A stretch of 64,000 nucleotides of DNA from Monomorium pharaonis (GCF_013373865.1 NC_050475.1:3301001-3365000), one strand, 5' to 3'. Numbered from the stretch's first letter, positions 1 to 14,370 are shown. The notes: generated from the letters alone by a model not told the origin. Made by a program: numbers and translations.

Positions 1-3000
1 CTCGAAAAACTCGATTCAATTTTTCCGTTCATTTTAAACAATAAATAATAAACACAATAGTGGAAAAATCGTGACGTAATGTTGCGTTGTTTCTGCAATT
101 GCATGTAATTAGCGGGAATAAAATGCAAAACTAAATTTTAACACGAATTGAATCGCGACGGGTTTATAGAGACTTGGGTTCGGTCGCTCAAGAGTGAGAG
201 ATTAATCCTATTAACTCGCTCGTGCACTTTCAGGTCAAGATCATCCTGTCTGCCATATATAATTTTCCCGTCGCAACTTTAAAGGTATACCTCGTTCGTT
301 GCTACGATTTCTATCTCGCTCCATAAAATTAAGATAGCAGTAAGGTTCAACTTTAAACGAAAGAGGCTACGCATGTAGACGCGCGTAAATTATTCAAAGA
401 AAGTTGGCGTAGGCAAAAATCGGATCAAAACACCGTCTTGATAAATCGTCACGTCGTGGAGCTCGGATGCTTACGTTTAAATTACCGGATGCGTCAAGCA
501 TAAGAGATATGGTCTACATGATATTCAAGACAAAGAGAGAAAGAGAGAAGATTAGAGCGATGCAATATTAAAATATCTGTTTTCGACTCTTAATATGATA
601 CTTTGTGAATCAGCGACCACAGAGAATGTGCTCTCATCGCGAGATAAGCCTCGGGGGGAGCCCGTGTATTAGTGAGCAACAAAAATAGAGTATTATCGGA
701 GTGAGTCACGGGCGATACCGCGAAAAATTTCGCCCCGTAAGTTACACTTGCAGATGCAGCAAACATAAGCAGATATACCACATCCTATTGACCATACGGT
801 ATACCGGCTGTACCGTTACGCATCGTGATACTTGTTTCGCGAAATATTTGTTTTATGAAAGAACGCGGGATAACACGTTAGCGTTACAAAGTACGCATTC
901 CCTGTATACCCGCGGTGTACAATCAATATGCTAATTGTCTTCAGGTTCTAATTTAAAAAAGCCCAAGCGCGAAATTAACATACATTTCTCCCCGGCCCAC
1001 GGTTTCCCGAAGGGGTCATTTAGATTCAACGAAAATCATACGTCTTGCGTGTGAAATCGGTCATGATTCTCCATCCATGCAACCTCCATAAGCCGGAATT
1101 TAATACATGCTACGACCCTAATTGGCGGGGTATTGATAGATAGTGTTAAGCACTCGCGCGTCACCGCGGCAAGACCCACTGCACGACTGACTCTCTGTGT
1201 CCGACTGTTTTTACCAGTGCGAGGCACGATTTTTGTCACGATTCCGCGCGCCTTCGTACCGTTATCCGGTTAACGTACGTATGCCCGTTCGATACCTCGT
1301 AACAGGTGAGAACGAAGACTGAACTCGTTTACACGCGTAACCGACTTGCATATATCATTAATACAATTCGCGTATGCCTTACAACAACCGTACGAGAGAT
1401 CGGCATTGAGATGATAGACATTCTGTCAATTGCGTAACTTGTAGAAAAAAACCTACATAGGAAAAAAATGGTTTTTCTAAAGTATCTAGAAATTTAGCCC
1501 GCTGAAAGTATAATAATTTTGTTAAATTATTAAAGTAATTATGTGGAACGCTCGAACTGGTTGCTAGAATGTCAAAACGTTTTGCGGCAACTGTTCGTCA
1601 TGTCCCTCGTAATTATTCTAATGATCCGATAAAATTATTTTAAGATCTGTACCTAGATAAATTTTTAGATACCTCAGCAAAACTGTTCCTCCGATATAAT
1701 TAAATATTCTATAAACTGTATATACATTTAATGGATTCCACAAAGTCTGGACTTGTGGTAAGTGTTATGGGTTTTCTGTAAACCTTTAACGGGCATTCCG
1801 CAAGCGTGAAATTATTATGAAATTCCCCTCGACAACTTCGCCCGATCGACAGCAACTAATCAGCACCCAATTGCGCCGCGACTATGAATACTTTTTTTTT
1901 TTTTTCGAGACATTATCCTCGACAAGCCAATTATTCAGTGCTTCCGGCGTTTTCTGTATAAATAGGAAAACTTTCTCTCGCGCGATAGGTAACGCACCTA
2001 ACGGGAACACGGAAGATTCCTCGTCGTGACTCGTTCGTCTCTTACGTCTCCTGCATCCCGAGAGAATTTACTTAAAATTCTGAGCCGGCTTTCCGGCGCA
2101 AAATTTCTATTCTTGTCTCTCTACTCGATTTTCCAGGTGAAGGCAGAGTTGTATGTAGCCGTGTGTATTATTTTACACGGCAAGAATAATACAAGCCAGA
2201 ATTTTCTTGGAAAAGATGTACAGATAGATTTTAAAAAATTTTACGTCAGAAATATAAAATCAGTCTGAACATTGATTAAATCTACGTCTTGCATGGGCGC
2301 GTTAATGTGTGGCGCGAGATGAAAAATAAAATATTATAAAGATAATGAGAGTAACGAATTCCTTTCTTTTCATTTTTTTTTTACGTTTACTATGGACAGC
2401 TGAAAATAGATACTCGCAATGATCAAGCGTTGGAACGTGACCAATTACAACTGTCTTGCTACTTGGTACACACGCGTGTTGGTAGACTTCACGTACGTGA
2501 TACTAATTGGTAGTGATGGTAATTAATACAGATGGCATATATAGATAACATTAGAAAAGAATTAGAATTCTGGGCTTCGAAATTGGATCTGCTACGTTTA
2601 CGTATCTTACTTAAGGCGATTCTTTGAAGGTTTACAGCTTCCTTTTTGCTAACAAGATTGTTTGACCGGGCAATGAAAGTAATGATAAATCTGCATTCAT
2701 GTACCGAGCATTTATGTATTATGTATTATGATACGGGGGAGATGCTGTATTTTTAATAACGCTGGGTTCTAAATCCGCACTGACCCGGACGTGTCGCTTC
2801 CGAAATAGACGTGGTCCTGTCTCGGCTTTATTAATAGTCGAGCAGATGACGCGAATGTGCCGTTGCATCGCTATTATTGTGCCATCCTATGGCCCCGTTT
2901 CGCCACTTGCTGGTTCACATTGTGCCGCGAGAGAACCATTGTCGTAGAGATAGTGTTATACAGGAAAAAAAAGTAATGACAGCCGTGAGTGAAAACTATA

Positions 3001-6000
3001 CAAAATCAAACTTATGATAGCTATAAGAGAAAGCCCAAAAAATTTCTCCTCAAATATAACATTTTTTTCACATAAGATTCATAAAAGTGTTGTAATCTTC
3101 AATACAGAGTTAATAAAAAGTTAATTAGCTTAAAATATGATAAAACGTTCTATTTTAAATTATAATTAAAAAACAACTTTTTCTATTCTACCATCTATTA
3201 TATGGCGTAAAATGTTTTTAAACAACTGTTGATTTTATGCAAATTCATGATAGGCTCTGTAAGCATATATCGTTAATATTAAACACGAAAAAAATTTTGT
3301 AAAATACTGCGATTTGTCATATGCAATGTCACGTATCCAAAAGACAATGAGGTCGCGACGGGCGACCAGCTGACGAAAATGATGAAGCTTTTCCTGGGTC
3401 TCGCGATCAGCGAGCGGAGCGGAGGAAGTCTTTTTTTGGCGTTTCGCGGATGGTGTTGTCGGCCGGAGCCGTGCGCGGAACCAGTCAAGAGACCACCAGG
3501 AAGGAACGAGAGGAGTCGGAATGTTGGCGCGGGGTTCGGACATCAACCTCTCGGGCAGTCGGCCCGCCGTTCGCCACGAGCGGCCAATCCGGCACCCATC
3601 GGCGAACGGTAATTCGTGCCTGTACATGCGTACGCGACCCACGGCTTGAACCCTTTCTCGCTCATCAGTCAGAGGGAGAAGAAGAGAGACGTATAGTACG
3701 AGTACAATACCTTTTCCCTGTACTCAAATACTTAAGTGCCGCTCTTGTAACTTAAATAAAGATATTTCTGCTGTGGCATAAATGTTTAATGTATATTTTC
3801 ACAACAAAGCTCATATCGAGACGCTAAGAGTGCGATTCAATACTTATATTAATTTTAATTTTATTTTGGTTGTGAGTTTGGCAAGACACTTTTGATATTT
3901 ATTTTCCGTTCCAAAAACTACATTCCGAAAGTTACGTGAACTAACGTAGACGTGTAATTCCAATTTCGTAATGTATTGTATAATTTCGCGTTCATGTTTT
4001 GTCCCTGAAACATTTTGCTCGTCTGAAACTTTTGCGTTACCAGCACGAGGAGAAGTGCATAATGACAGGACAGATGCAGTAAATACGTGGTCAAGGGCCG
4101 CCGATTGAATACGCATTATGAAATACTGAAATTGCAATCTCTGACGGACTACCGGCACAATCTGTTCCAAGGCGTCCGCGAGCGATGTAAAAAATGAATG
4201 CGTGGACATAAAAAATGTATCACGTAAAGCTAAAGATATCGCAAAACTGCCGTAAAGTTTTCCTTTTTATATTCTTCTTTATATGAGACAATTATTTCTA
4301 CTTTCTGCAATTTATACCTTAAATATTCATTGCAACGCGTTCACGTTGAGTTGTCTCATTAATTCACATAATTCACATAGGCGACAGCACATAGAGATAC
4401 TCGGGAGGTTAATGCTAAGATCAATGATTCGTTAACAAGCCTAATTTTGTATGCGCAGTTACTGTAAGCGACTTGTATGCAACATTGATAACAGAGTGAC
4501 GTTACAGTTTTATTGCGTCGCCGTAAATCTTACAGTTACACCTTAACAGTGACGTTATTACCGCTGCTGGCTAATTATATTTTGCCGGGTCTAAACCTGA
4601 TATTGTAGGTCAAGTCGGGAATTTTACGAGCGCTCTGTGCACCGTTAGAAAAAAGAAACGATGCGAAGAATATAACGTCTATACGGGGCGGTTACAGCCG
4701 GTTGCAACCGGTGCATCGCGACATGCATCTTGGAATAATGTCGCAATATATCATTCATTATGTAGTTGTTATCGGAATTACATTACATATTATACGTATT
4801 CCTTTAAAACAAACAAAATATATGAGCGTGACATGATTTTATATATTATATATAATTCTGCACGATAAAATGGCAATTTAAATTAATGCCACAGAAATAC
4901 TTTGATTATATGAATGGGACAACGTGTACCATAAGAATATTGCGAATAGAAAAGAGACTTTCCTTTCTTAAGAAAAAATGACATACCCAAACACCCTTTC
5001 GCTTTTTATTAATATTATCCGTCATAGTAATTAATTATCAAATTGAAATTCTGTGATTACAAAATCGCATAAAAACGATATTTAATTGTGTTATGCAACT
5101 ATCATATCAACATCTACATGTTTCTTTTGATCTTTGCTAGATCGGAATTAAAAGTATGCCATTGCAAGATTGATAAAGAACAAGAACAGAGAGAAAAAAG
5201 GAAAGAACGTGAAGTGAATGGACTTTGAGTCCTGGTATTCAGATCATAGCTCGTGTGATGATTTTTACATTTTACAAGAGATCTATCGATCGAAACAAAA
5301 AGCGCCGAAACAAAAATTTTGCATGTAAAAAACATGTAGTGATCCGAATTATCATCGTTTGCTAACTTACAAACTCTTATGAATAAATAATTAAATCAAA
5401 ATGATAATTGCGTAATGATGTAAAACGCAATATCACATCTCCAATAGTGGAGATATCATTAAATTTATATAAAGAAAAATTATTTTTAGATATGTATTCA
5501 TCATATGTATTTATCATGATTTTTTTTCGATTTCTCACTATTTAATAAAAAATATGTAAATGACACACGCGGTGGGAAGTAATAATGGCAACGCTCACAA
5601 ATTCAATCAAATTTCATTACACCTAAGACATCAATACTCATTATAACGGATTTTTGCTGTAATTCGTTATAACGGGATTTCTGGCAAGACATTTTGCGGG
5701 ATCGAGCCGCTCTAAATTTACGGCACAGCAACTGTGCTGCGCGTACCGAATCCGAGGTTGCAACTGCAACGTTGTTGGCCGTGCACCAGATCGGTTGATG
5801 TACACACCTCTGGAAGCTTAAACGCAAAGTAGCTGAGGGGATTCCCGGAAAAATATCGCTAGCTTCCATACAAAGCTCCGTGGAGAAACATTGCCGCATT
5901 AGTTCAGTTTCAGCAGAAAAGAGACCATCTCTCTTCTCATATGAACCCAGCCAAACAAATTTATATATTACTCATCTCTATTTCGTGAAAAGATAAGAAA

Positions 6001-6728
6001 TTAGGCGTAAATTCTTGCGGGACATCTTTAAAAATAAACTTGCGGATGCCAAACTGTCAGCTAAAAGCGAATCGCAATAATGTATTAAACTTTTAAAGAA
6101 CGCGTATCGTCATTAATTTTTGTTTCATATGCATAAACACAAACATGTAATTATATAATACGATATTTAGCTTTGAAATGTTGTGATGGTGACTGGGTAG
6201 TTGGTTATAGCTCGGCGCGTTGCCTAGTTTTTAACACGATGGCATTTACAAGGGAGATATAAAGATACAGGCGTGCCGTTATCGTCCTTGCGAAGGAGCT
6301 GTGCATTCATGCAGCCTCTCCTTTCTTTCTCACCTAGTCCAGGCATCTCGGCTGGTTGAGCTAACGGAACCATTCGGAGTTTAGCCCGTCTCGAGCTGGA
6401 ACCGGCCGAGGCCGGTAGAGAGGGACGGAGCGATACGTGGAATGCCGAAACAGCTGATCGATTACTCGGCCTCTTAAAAGGTAGATACGCTTAAATTTAA
6501 TATGGTGCCGGGTACTGTTAGCCAGTCTATATTCAAATATCACGAATATCGACAGCTTTATGCGGTTACGAGGAATGCGCCGTAAAAACTGATGCATCTC
6601 TGATGCTGAAAATAAAACGATATCTTTTATGGAACATCGAGGGAAATTCTTCAATGACGTTTCAATGTTTCTAATCGATCAAATTAATTAACTAGCAAGT
6701 TAAGTCTTGAACTTTTGTCTAACATTTA
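1..6728. other. Non-coding stretch, no supported gene
   Basis: AT-rich DNA with scattered CpG-richer patches. Open frames here are short, have no recognisable domain and lack splice or codon support on either strand. One GC-rich patch (about 3345-3660) interrupts the AT-rich background. Since the only gene reading into this side is the amphiphysin first exon at 24.1 kb on the minus strand, this stretch is plausibly part of its intron, but that is inference. Confidence 0.5.
3345..3660. other. Isolated GC/CpG-rich patch
   Basis: About 300 bases of CpG-rich sequence in an AT-rich surround, with overlapping open frames on both strands (for example 3235-3642 minus and 3379-3612 plus). None has a domain I recognise. 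Frames open on both strands are expected from high GC alone, so no gene is called. It could be a regulatory island or the relic of an inserted element. Confidence 0.3.
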
Positions 6729-6857
6729 ACGCCGGTTATTTCCTCCTTTTGTAAACTTATCTATTAGGTAAGCATGTGTCTATCTTCATTTTTTTTTTAA
6801 ATAAAGATAGACACATATTTACTCAATAGATAACCAAGAAGTTGGAATAACCAGTCC
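6729..6857. mobile_element. Harbinger-like MITE, copy A (129 bp)
   Basis: A foldback element. The left end (GCCGGTTATT, then GTAAACTTATCTATTAGGTAA and TGTGTCTATCTTCAT) is mirrored by the right end (ATAAAGATAGACACATATTTACTCAATAGAT, then AAGAAGTTGGAATAACCAGTCC). It is flanked by TTA at 6726-6728 and 6858-6860, a perfect 3-bp target duplication. A second copy with the same termini lies at 22383-22534. TTA duplications and GGGCCGGTT-type ends fit PIF/Harbinger-derived MITEs. No transposase is present, so it is non-autonomous. Confidence 0.8.
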
Positions 6858-9774
6858 TTATCTGGGTAAAATATTTCTGAGAGAACATAGACGAGGAGGG
6901 GGAGGAGGGGAATCACGTCAATCGTGTGTGTGGCGATCTCGAGATTAAGTGTTTAGCTATTATGTCACGGGTTAACTAACCCAGTTGAGAGATTTCATAG
7001 CTCGCCGCATTTTACATATAATTATGGCAAGTGAGTCCTCGGAATGCTACTTAGACAATGAGAATGGGTTGGCACGCGTTAAAGTGACGGCTCTGTTGTA
7101 AGGGAGACTGGGAAGTGTAGAAATTACAACATTGCGCAGGTAGACCGAACGACCTTACATTATTAGACATACGCTCGTTCCATTGACATCAAAGTGTCTT
7201 ACTTCTATCTCAACCGGATAAATATAATAACCGGACTCCATTGAGCACAATACGCACGTATTTAATCCCTTAATTTTTTCGGTATAAATAAAACATACAA
7301 GATATTCCCTGAACTTCATTCAGGGAGTCTTCATCTACGAATTCTAAATAATCGTAAATTTGAAAAATACAATCTATTCTAGAAAAAACTTGTCTCTATA
7401 ATTTCTTAACATGTCGTAAAAATGTAAACAAATTATTTTTAATGTGAAGGCAGTTTTTAATCTTTTCTATATAATATAAAGAGATATAATAAAAAGTAAA
7501 ATTGCTTAGCTAATAAAAAACAATTATGTTAATTATTCATGGACTGGTAATCAATTCATTATGCCTTGTACTGTGATATTTTTATAAGAAATTTCTTGCA
7601 AAATTAATAAATTTGAGTTCCGGAATCCCGTTATCCTCTTTTGGTAGACAGATCTGTATATTTTATTTCAGCTCACCCTATACACTGTGCATTAGTATAC
7701 GGTGCCACCAACGCACTGTATGCTAATTGGACAGGTAATAGATGACCACCGTATTAGGTACGACGAAGTCGCAGGATGATGCTTATGAAATCATCACGTA
7801 CAACTGGTACTTATTTGGTTCCCGAATTGTGGCAAAACCTTTAAGGTTTTCCCACGCTTATGGTATGCTAACAATTGCGAGTGTATATAGTATAGTAATT
7901 CATAATTATAATCGCGTGTCCGCATTTTAATTAAGGATTTTACAATTATAAAGTTTGTCTTATTTATAATAACATCAGCTAAGAAATAAATGTAAATGCT
8001 AAGAGTTTTGTGATACAATTAGCTTAATGTTAAATATAAAAAAAGTTGAATCCATTTAGACAATAATTTAATTTTTAATTTATTACAAACTAGTAAAAAA
8101 ATATTATTTCTCGCGATTTTTTTATTCAAGTTGCTATATTGTTACACGGTTTGTTATAGATGACGCAATTAATTGCCAGGCTAATGCAATTCATTGCCAT
8201 TTTAATAATCGCATAAGCAACTGTGGATTAAAGTTTATTTTAAAATCAACTTCTTAAAGTATAACGGATTAATGCAATATCAAGATCAATTGTCGATTAT
8301 CTAGTGGCAATGTACACATTTATTACGATAAGCTTTGTCTGGTCATCGAAAACTTTGATTCTAAAGATGATTTATTTGCAAAATTTTGAACAGTTGCGAA
8401 ATGTAATATATAAAACTCTTAGTTTTACATTTGGCGGCTGATATTTGTGTACCAAATTCATGCGCATATGTATCAGCATCGTGATAATAACTATGTTAAT
8501 ACAAGAATTGCGTCGTATGTGGATGAAGGCTAACTCGATTAGCGTGCTTGATTGTACTGCTGCAAATAACGAATAATAAATTGAGCCAGTGGCAAGATAT
8601 AATAGGGAGTCCTCTCAACCATGCGATCCAAAATTCTATAGCTGGTGTACAATGGGCAAGGCTGCTCATTCTAGGAGCCAGAGGTCGGCGCGTTTTAATT
8701 ATTCATCAGTAATTTGTGTACGACCTCATAACCGCTGGAAATCCGTCAGCCTGACACTACTTCGTTAATTTCCTACGAATTTTTCTTTTTATTTCTAGAA
8801 AACGCCTGCTTCTTCAAATTAGATTAGTAATAAATAAATAAAAATTTTTCGTGTAAATTTTGGTTGTAAATAATTCGTTGCACATTTTATATTCTAAAAA
8901 AAAATTGTATATAGAATATAATTATAAAAATAAAGGTAAAACATATAACATGATTTCTAAGTGAACAATTTTTTCACAGGATTAAACTTTTTTAAAAGGT
9001 AAACCCTCTCTCTTTCCCTCTCTCTCAAATACTATTTATTTTTACCAACAGAATATCGTCATATCGCAAAAGAGAAAAACCGTTTCTTTCTTCTGCATCG
9101 GGAATCGCGGTTTCATAACGATACTTTCATTCCGAAATAAACTATTATTCTGCGAAATTTCACACACCGTCACGCACGGCTCGCGATTCGAATCCGCTGA
9201 GTCGCGCCGCATGCGACTCGAGTCCTCCCGTATGCTTAATGCGGCTTAACCGTGATAAAAAGAGGCCTTGATAGCTCGTGCTACACGCTGAGTGCACGAA
9301 GGGTTAAGGCACGTCGAACCCCATTGTCAGGAGTGCGAGCTTATCAAACTGAATTGCCTTGACGATGCGACACTGCGACACTGCGCGTAATCGAGTGGCA
9401 ACCGCGGTGAAGGTCGAATGGCGATTATGCCTCATCCGCGAAACGAATTATCCTCACCTCTCTGCAGTCTCGACTTATCCGGTAAAAGCGTTATGAATAT
9501 TTATCGCGATACTCTTTTTTCTTTGTATCTTCCAAAACGACCGGGTCAGAATCCGATTAACGGGTGGCGAGGATTTGTCAACGCGTAGGTTTTTTTCATT
9601 TATGACTGGTACGGTAGATTTTTAGATTCTTGATCCGTCCATTTCTTGGAGTTCAGATTTCAGATTTCTACAAACTTTTGACGTGGGCCTCCAGAAATTC
9701 CCTGATCTCAGAATTTGCAGAGATTTAAATTAAAGATTCTACAGTTTTTACTTTTTATGCTTCTTAATACTTTA
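6858..9774. other. Non-coding AT-rich stretch, no supported gene
   Basis: Nothing with coding character is seen on either strand. It holds a small imperfect hairpin near 7692-7728 (arms ATTAGTATACGGTGC and GCACTGTATGCTAAT, 13 of 15 pairing) and low-complexity A/T runs. Confidence 0.5.
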
Positions 9775-9848
9775 GGGCCATCACACAATGCCAGGCAACA
9801 GGCATTTCCTGTTCCTATTGCCTGTTGCCTGGTAGTGTGTGATGGCCT
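9775..9848. mobile_element. 74-bp hairpin mini-MITE with TTA duplications
   Basis: The left arm (GGGCCATCACACAATGCCAG, then GCAACAGGCA) and the right arm (TGCCTGTTGCCTGGTAGTGT, then GTGATGGCCT) are nearly perfect reverse complements around a loop of about a dozen bases. The element is bracketed by TTA at 9772-9774 and 9849-9851. The TTA duplication and the GGGCC start suggest the same superfamily (PIF/Harbinger) as the MITE at 6729-6857, but the internal sequence differs, so it is a separate family. Confidence 0.75.
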
Positions 9849-10728
9849 TTATAGTAATTTTAGAGATGCTGCGTTTGCCCAGCATCTGGAAGATATTTGC
9901 TAAATTTTGGATTACGCAGAAATTCGGAATACACGCAATTTTCTCAGGGTTATCTATGATTTAACGGTTGCCATAAATCATCTCTCCAGGCCGGACTGCC
10001 ATAATCCAACCGATATTATTATCCTTCCTACTTCCACGAATTCATGGACCGCATCCATGCGTACGTCAGCCACGAATTCGAGAGTGACGCGTGCAATCGA
10101 GAGGCTCGCCTCTCTTAATTGGACGCCATCAAATTTATCGACCACGGTCGGCTCTATTCATCGAGCTATCACCCTCTCACGAAACGGTGTAGTTGAAATT
10201 TTGCCCGCCAATAACTCCCCTCTTACGTGGCAAAAAGTATTCTCAGCCGCATTCACGCATGGAGATGTCCATTATGGCACAGCCACTTTGGCATAATCAA
10301 ATTAAACATGTAAGGGAGCTAAATCCAAATCTATCCTGACTAATAACGAACAGAATTGAATGACGTGAAGTATTATACCGCTTTTTATATAGCTTCGTTT
10401 ATAAATTTGCAAGTTTCCAAAGAGATTTTAATCGCAGCCGAAACCGCATTACAATAATTTTTCTATTATTGAACACCTAATAAAATTTCAAATTGCTTTT
10501 ACAATAAAGTTTTTATTATGTACAAATTAAACTATGTACTTTTAATTGAATGTAGATTATGAAAATGTTTGATTTTTTTTTTAAATCATTTCAGCAGCGA
10601 TGGATTTTTATTACGTACGTGTATCATAGACGCTTAAATTATAACAGATTAAATCCTCGTGAGATTACCCAGAACAAGTTTGACTGGAATTGTGACCACG
10701 AGGCAAATGCCATTTCGCTATTGGGTTA

Positions 10729-10730
<2 letters not shown>

Positions 10731-10768
<38 letters not shown>
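10731..10768. repeat. (CA)n microsatellite
   Basis: About 19 uninterrupted CA units. Confidence 0.95.
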
Positions 10769-10769
<1 letters not shown>

Positions 10770-11510
10770 CAGGATTACACATCAGTTCGCACATTGGCTT
10801 ACAAGGAGGTCAGGAGAAGTCTGAGCCAGGAAAAGTATCTATCTAAATCCGGACTCAGCATCCCGCATCATCCCTCTTACAGACACCGCACAAATGCACG
10901 TCTATGGAAGAAAACTAGAAGGAAAAATTATAGAAAACCAGGAGAAAGAAATAAATAAAAATGAAACAGAATTGTTGTGTTTACTTTAAAAATACATTTT
11001 TTAAGACTCAACTCTCTCGCGATGCGTGACATCAGAGGCAAAAAGTTAATTAATTACTAAAAGTATATTTTTGTAATCCTGAAACCTGTGAAATATGTCG
11101 CAAACCGAGATATCTATCCAATATATCGTACATGTAAAAATGTAAAATTATTCTTAAAATAATCGTTTCATTTCTCAGCTGTCAAAACCTATCATGGTAG
11201 TCATAAACAGTTTGATGAATGTTCCAGTTTCGCCGCATGTTTCGCAGGTTTTAGGATTACGAAATTATTCTATTTTTAAGGGAAAAACTAAAAAAATAAG
11301 GCTGCACATGGCAATTAATTTATTGCATGTCACTGCCCGTTACACGAATCACCGCGAGAGAGGCGAATCTTAAATCTTAAATCTTAAATCATTTCATTTT
11401 TGTTTCTATCTCAAGTCTCTCTTTCTCCTTAAATTTGAATTCCCAGAACGTTCCAAATTTACTTTAGCATCGAAGTAACGGCGTGAATTTGAATAAGATC
11501 GCTTCCGCGG

Positions 11511-11551
11511 CAAGAGAGAGAGAGAGAGAGGGAGAGAGAAAGAGAAAGAGA
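11511..11551. repeat. GA-rich microsatellite
   Basis: Mostly GA dinucleotides with a few interruptions (GGAG, AAAG). Confidence 0.9.
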
Positions 11552-14370
11552 CGAATATCTGTTATGTAAAACGCGGACTCGATACTTGATATTTCGAGGC
11601 GAAACGCTAAACGTTTCTCATTGAAAGTATACTCAGGTACTCGTGTTCACTTTTTTGGCGGCTGACAATGCGTCTGGCGTGTTCTCTAATATTAGAACTG
11701 GGCCATAACCTACTATCACGCACAAACATTGACGACATAATGAAAACAAGCAAATTTATTCGTATTTCGCATAATAATCGTACGTTAAAGAAATCAAATT
11801 TACTCGCTCAAACTATATGGAGCTCATTAATAAAATAATAAACAATCGGATGCTGTTGCGTCCAGCGTTGCTCTCTAATCACTAAAAAGCACCACTATTC
11901 TCGCGACGATTTGTCATCTGTCCCATGCTCGGTCATTAACTATCCTTTCGCCATATAATTTCGTTTGCTTTTCCCGGGGACAGTCACCGTTAACGATTTA
12001 TTTGTCTTCGGTAATGTATCCACTTACGGTGCAAATGGGCGTGACCTGCATGCGCAGCAGGCGTGTTATTAGGCAATTTTGCGTTTTAGCCGGAGCAGGA
12101 CAGAGTCCCGTTAGAGATTAATGGAATTAGGATCCTTCCGAAAACGTAAAAATAGATGATGGCGATGAGGTATTAAAAGAGAAAATTTAATTGCTGCGAT
12201 CGCGCGTTTCATGATTGAACCCTTTATACACGTGTTGAAACATACATACACGAAAGGCAGCAGCACTCGACCTACTTATAAATTACTTTTTTAGATTGTC
12301 AATTAATTTGCACAATCGATAGACGCAAATCAACACCAATTGCCATTTTACCCAATGGACACGCCTAATACCCAGTTAGTTAATCAGTTTCGGCCCGTCG
12401 GGTTACGTCATAAATCGCGTGTAATCAGGATTTATGTTGTCCTACGAGAAGTCCGACTGAACTTCATAAGCTCGCTTTGAAGTTCCACGGGCTCGTTTAG
12501 CGACCAAATCGACTGCTCCACGGGCGAACACGCGCCGCTGCGGCGACCGCTATGGGGATCTCAGCCGGGATAAATCAAGCGCGAATCAAGTATGCAAATC
12601 GAGGAAACTCGCGCAAGTGCGTGACGCATCGAGATGTCGCCCACGGTGATTTTCAAGCGGATTCAGAAAGAAATGGAAAGATCGGGAAACTTTATTATTC
12701 TCCTTAACGGGAGAATAATTAGAAGAGAAGAGGAAAACCGAGGGTAATCCTCATCTCTTCAGAATTACAGATTTACGCGAACCAAGTAACTATTATCATA
12801 CAATGACACAATGACTCATCTTGCCACAGAGAAATACGGAGACTTTAAATTCGGATTTCTTTCTCTTTTTTGTTTTTCTTTTCAGTTAATTCGTTCCGTA
12901 CGAAGTGGGATAAAAAATACGCTACTGTCGCCGCTAATAATCTAAACAAACAATCGGTGCAGGAAAAGCAAATTCTCGATGCCGCGGTGTTTTTCCGCGC
13001 CGTCGCGCGTCAAGGAGTTCAAGCAAAATCGCGCGCGGCGCGAGAGATCTATTTTCGCGCGGGGAGCAGGCGCCGAGGATCCGCCACGGATCGTCGATCT
13101 AGACACGGATATCTAGAACCGCCGCTGTAGCCAGGTGAATCTCAGTCTGGATTTGCAACCCAATTGCGCGGAACGAGCGACGGGCGATTCCGTTCCATTT
13201 CCGCTTCGAACGGCGACGGACAAAACGGGTCGCGGTCCTCCCTCCCGTCTCCCCCGATCGCGCGTCGCCGTCACTTCCTGCTGTGCCTGATGCCGGCATT
13301 CCGCGTATATCCGACCGATAGCCGGTGTTGAAAACGACGACAGCCGCCGCACAACGGACGAGAGTCACTCTCGTGACTCGGGAAAGCTCCCGTTACCATA
13401 CGCGAAGATACGCCGCGCGACCGGCGACTACCCGGAGATCGGATCCTGTTCCTCGGGTAATCGGGGCCCCCCCCGTTTCCATTTCGTACGCCGATATAGT
13501 CAGCCGGATCGCTTCACGATCGAGAGCTTTCGTGTTACCGGGGATATGTAACGGCGTCTCCCAGCTTTCGTGCTCGGACAATACTGAAAGGAACTTGCGG
13601 ACTGGCGGAAACATGTTTGCTACATTTCACGTAGAACACTTGTTATCGTTTCACCCTGTTGATATATTCTTGCATTACCGTTTCCGACATTCGCGACATT
13701 ATGCAATTTAATCGCTATTAATTATATTGTTTTAAATACAGCACGTAATTAAAATGAGACCAAGACATTGCGTTGATTTGTTCAGCGTGGTTCGTAAGAG
13801 CTTGATCTGCTCTTAAAATCGCGATGTAAATTAATATATTGAAATTGTTGATCGCAAAATATATTCTTGCAAAAAGTAAGATATGCTAATTCCAATTAAC
13901 GGCCTTAACCTTGCACACCGAAGTTCCTTAACGGGCTTAAATCTCGTTTCGAAAGAAAACGGACGAGGTTTCATCGATTTTTGATACAAATGAGACCTCC
14001 ATGCCGTGAGGAAAGATTTGGAGACCGGAATATTGAACCGGTACTGAAGAATCCTGTTCCACAGGTGGCTGTAACAGATTTTGCTCAACACCAACGCATC
14101 GGGGTTACTTACAAGTTTTTTTCAAGTTCAAGAAATATCTTCTTTGCAAATAATCTCTCTGCTTGTAATTGCACATTAGCGATTATCAAATTAGCAGAGA
14201 AAAAATAAAACAGAGCAGTAAACTTTACAGAAATTAGAAATATTTCGAGAATTGTCAAACTAAAAATGAATTTTTGTTCGGTTTAGAGCCAAAGTTTCAA
14301 TTAAAAAATATAATATTTCTTTAATAAAGATATAAATAAGTAAATAAGAATATGTCGAGCTCGCATGACA

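Larger units (their letters stand above)
9849..14370. other. Non-coding stretch with microsatellites and a CpG-rich patch
   Basis: No gene is supported. It contains a (CA)n run at 10731-10768, a purine GA-rich run at 11511-11551, three tandem TTAAATC units near 11370-11391 and a CpG-rich block at about 12900-13620. The frames opening in the CpG-rich block on both strands look composition-driven and have no recognisable domain. The 390-base frame at 9907-10296 is also unrecognised. Confidence 0.45.

Noticed and set aside
3844..4209. 121-codon minus-strand frame
   Set aside because: No domain, no splice context and ordinary AT-rich composition; consistent with chance.
5603..5899. 98-codon minus-strand frame
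   Set aside because: Looked at as a possible transposon fragment but no family motif could be recognised.
9170..9200. ATTCGAATCC, resembling a tRNA B-box
   Set aside because: No A-box at the right spacing and no cloverleaf can be folded around it.
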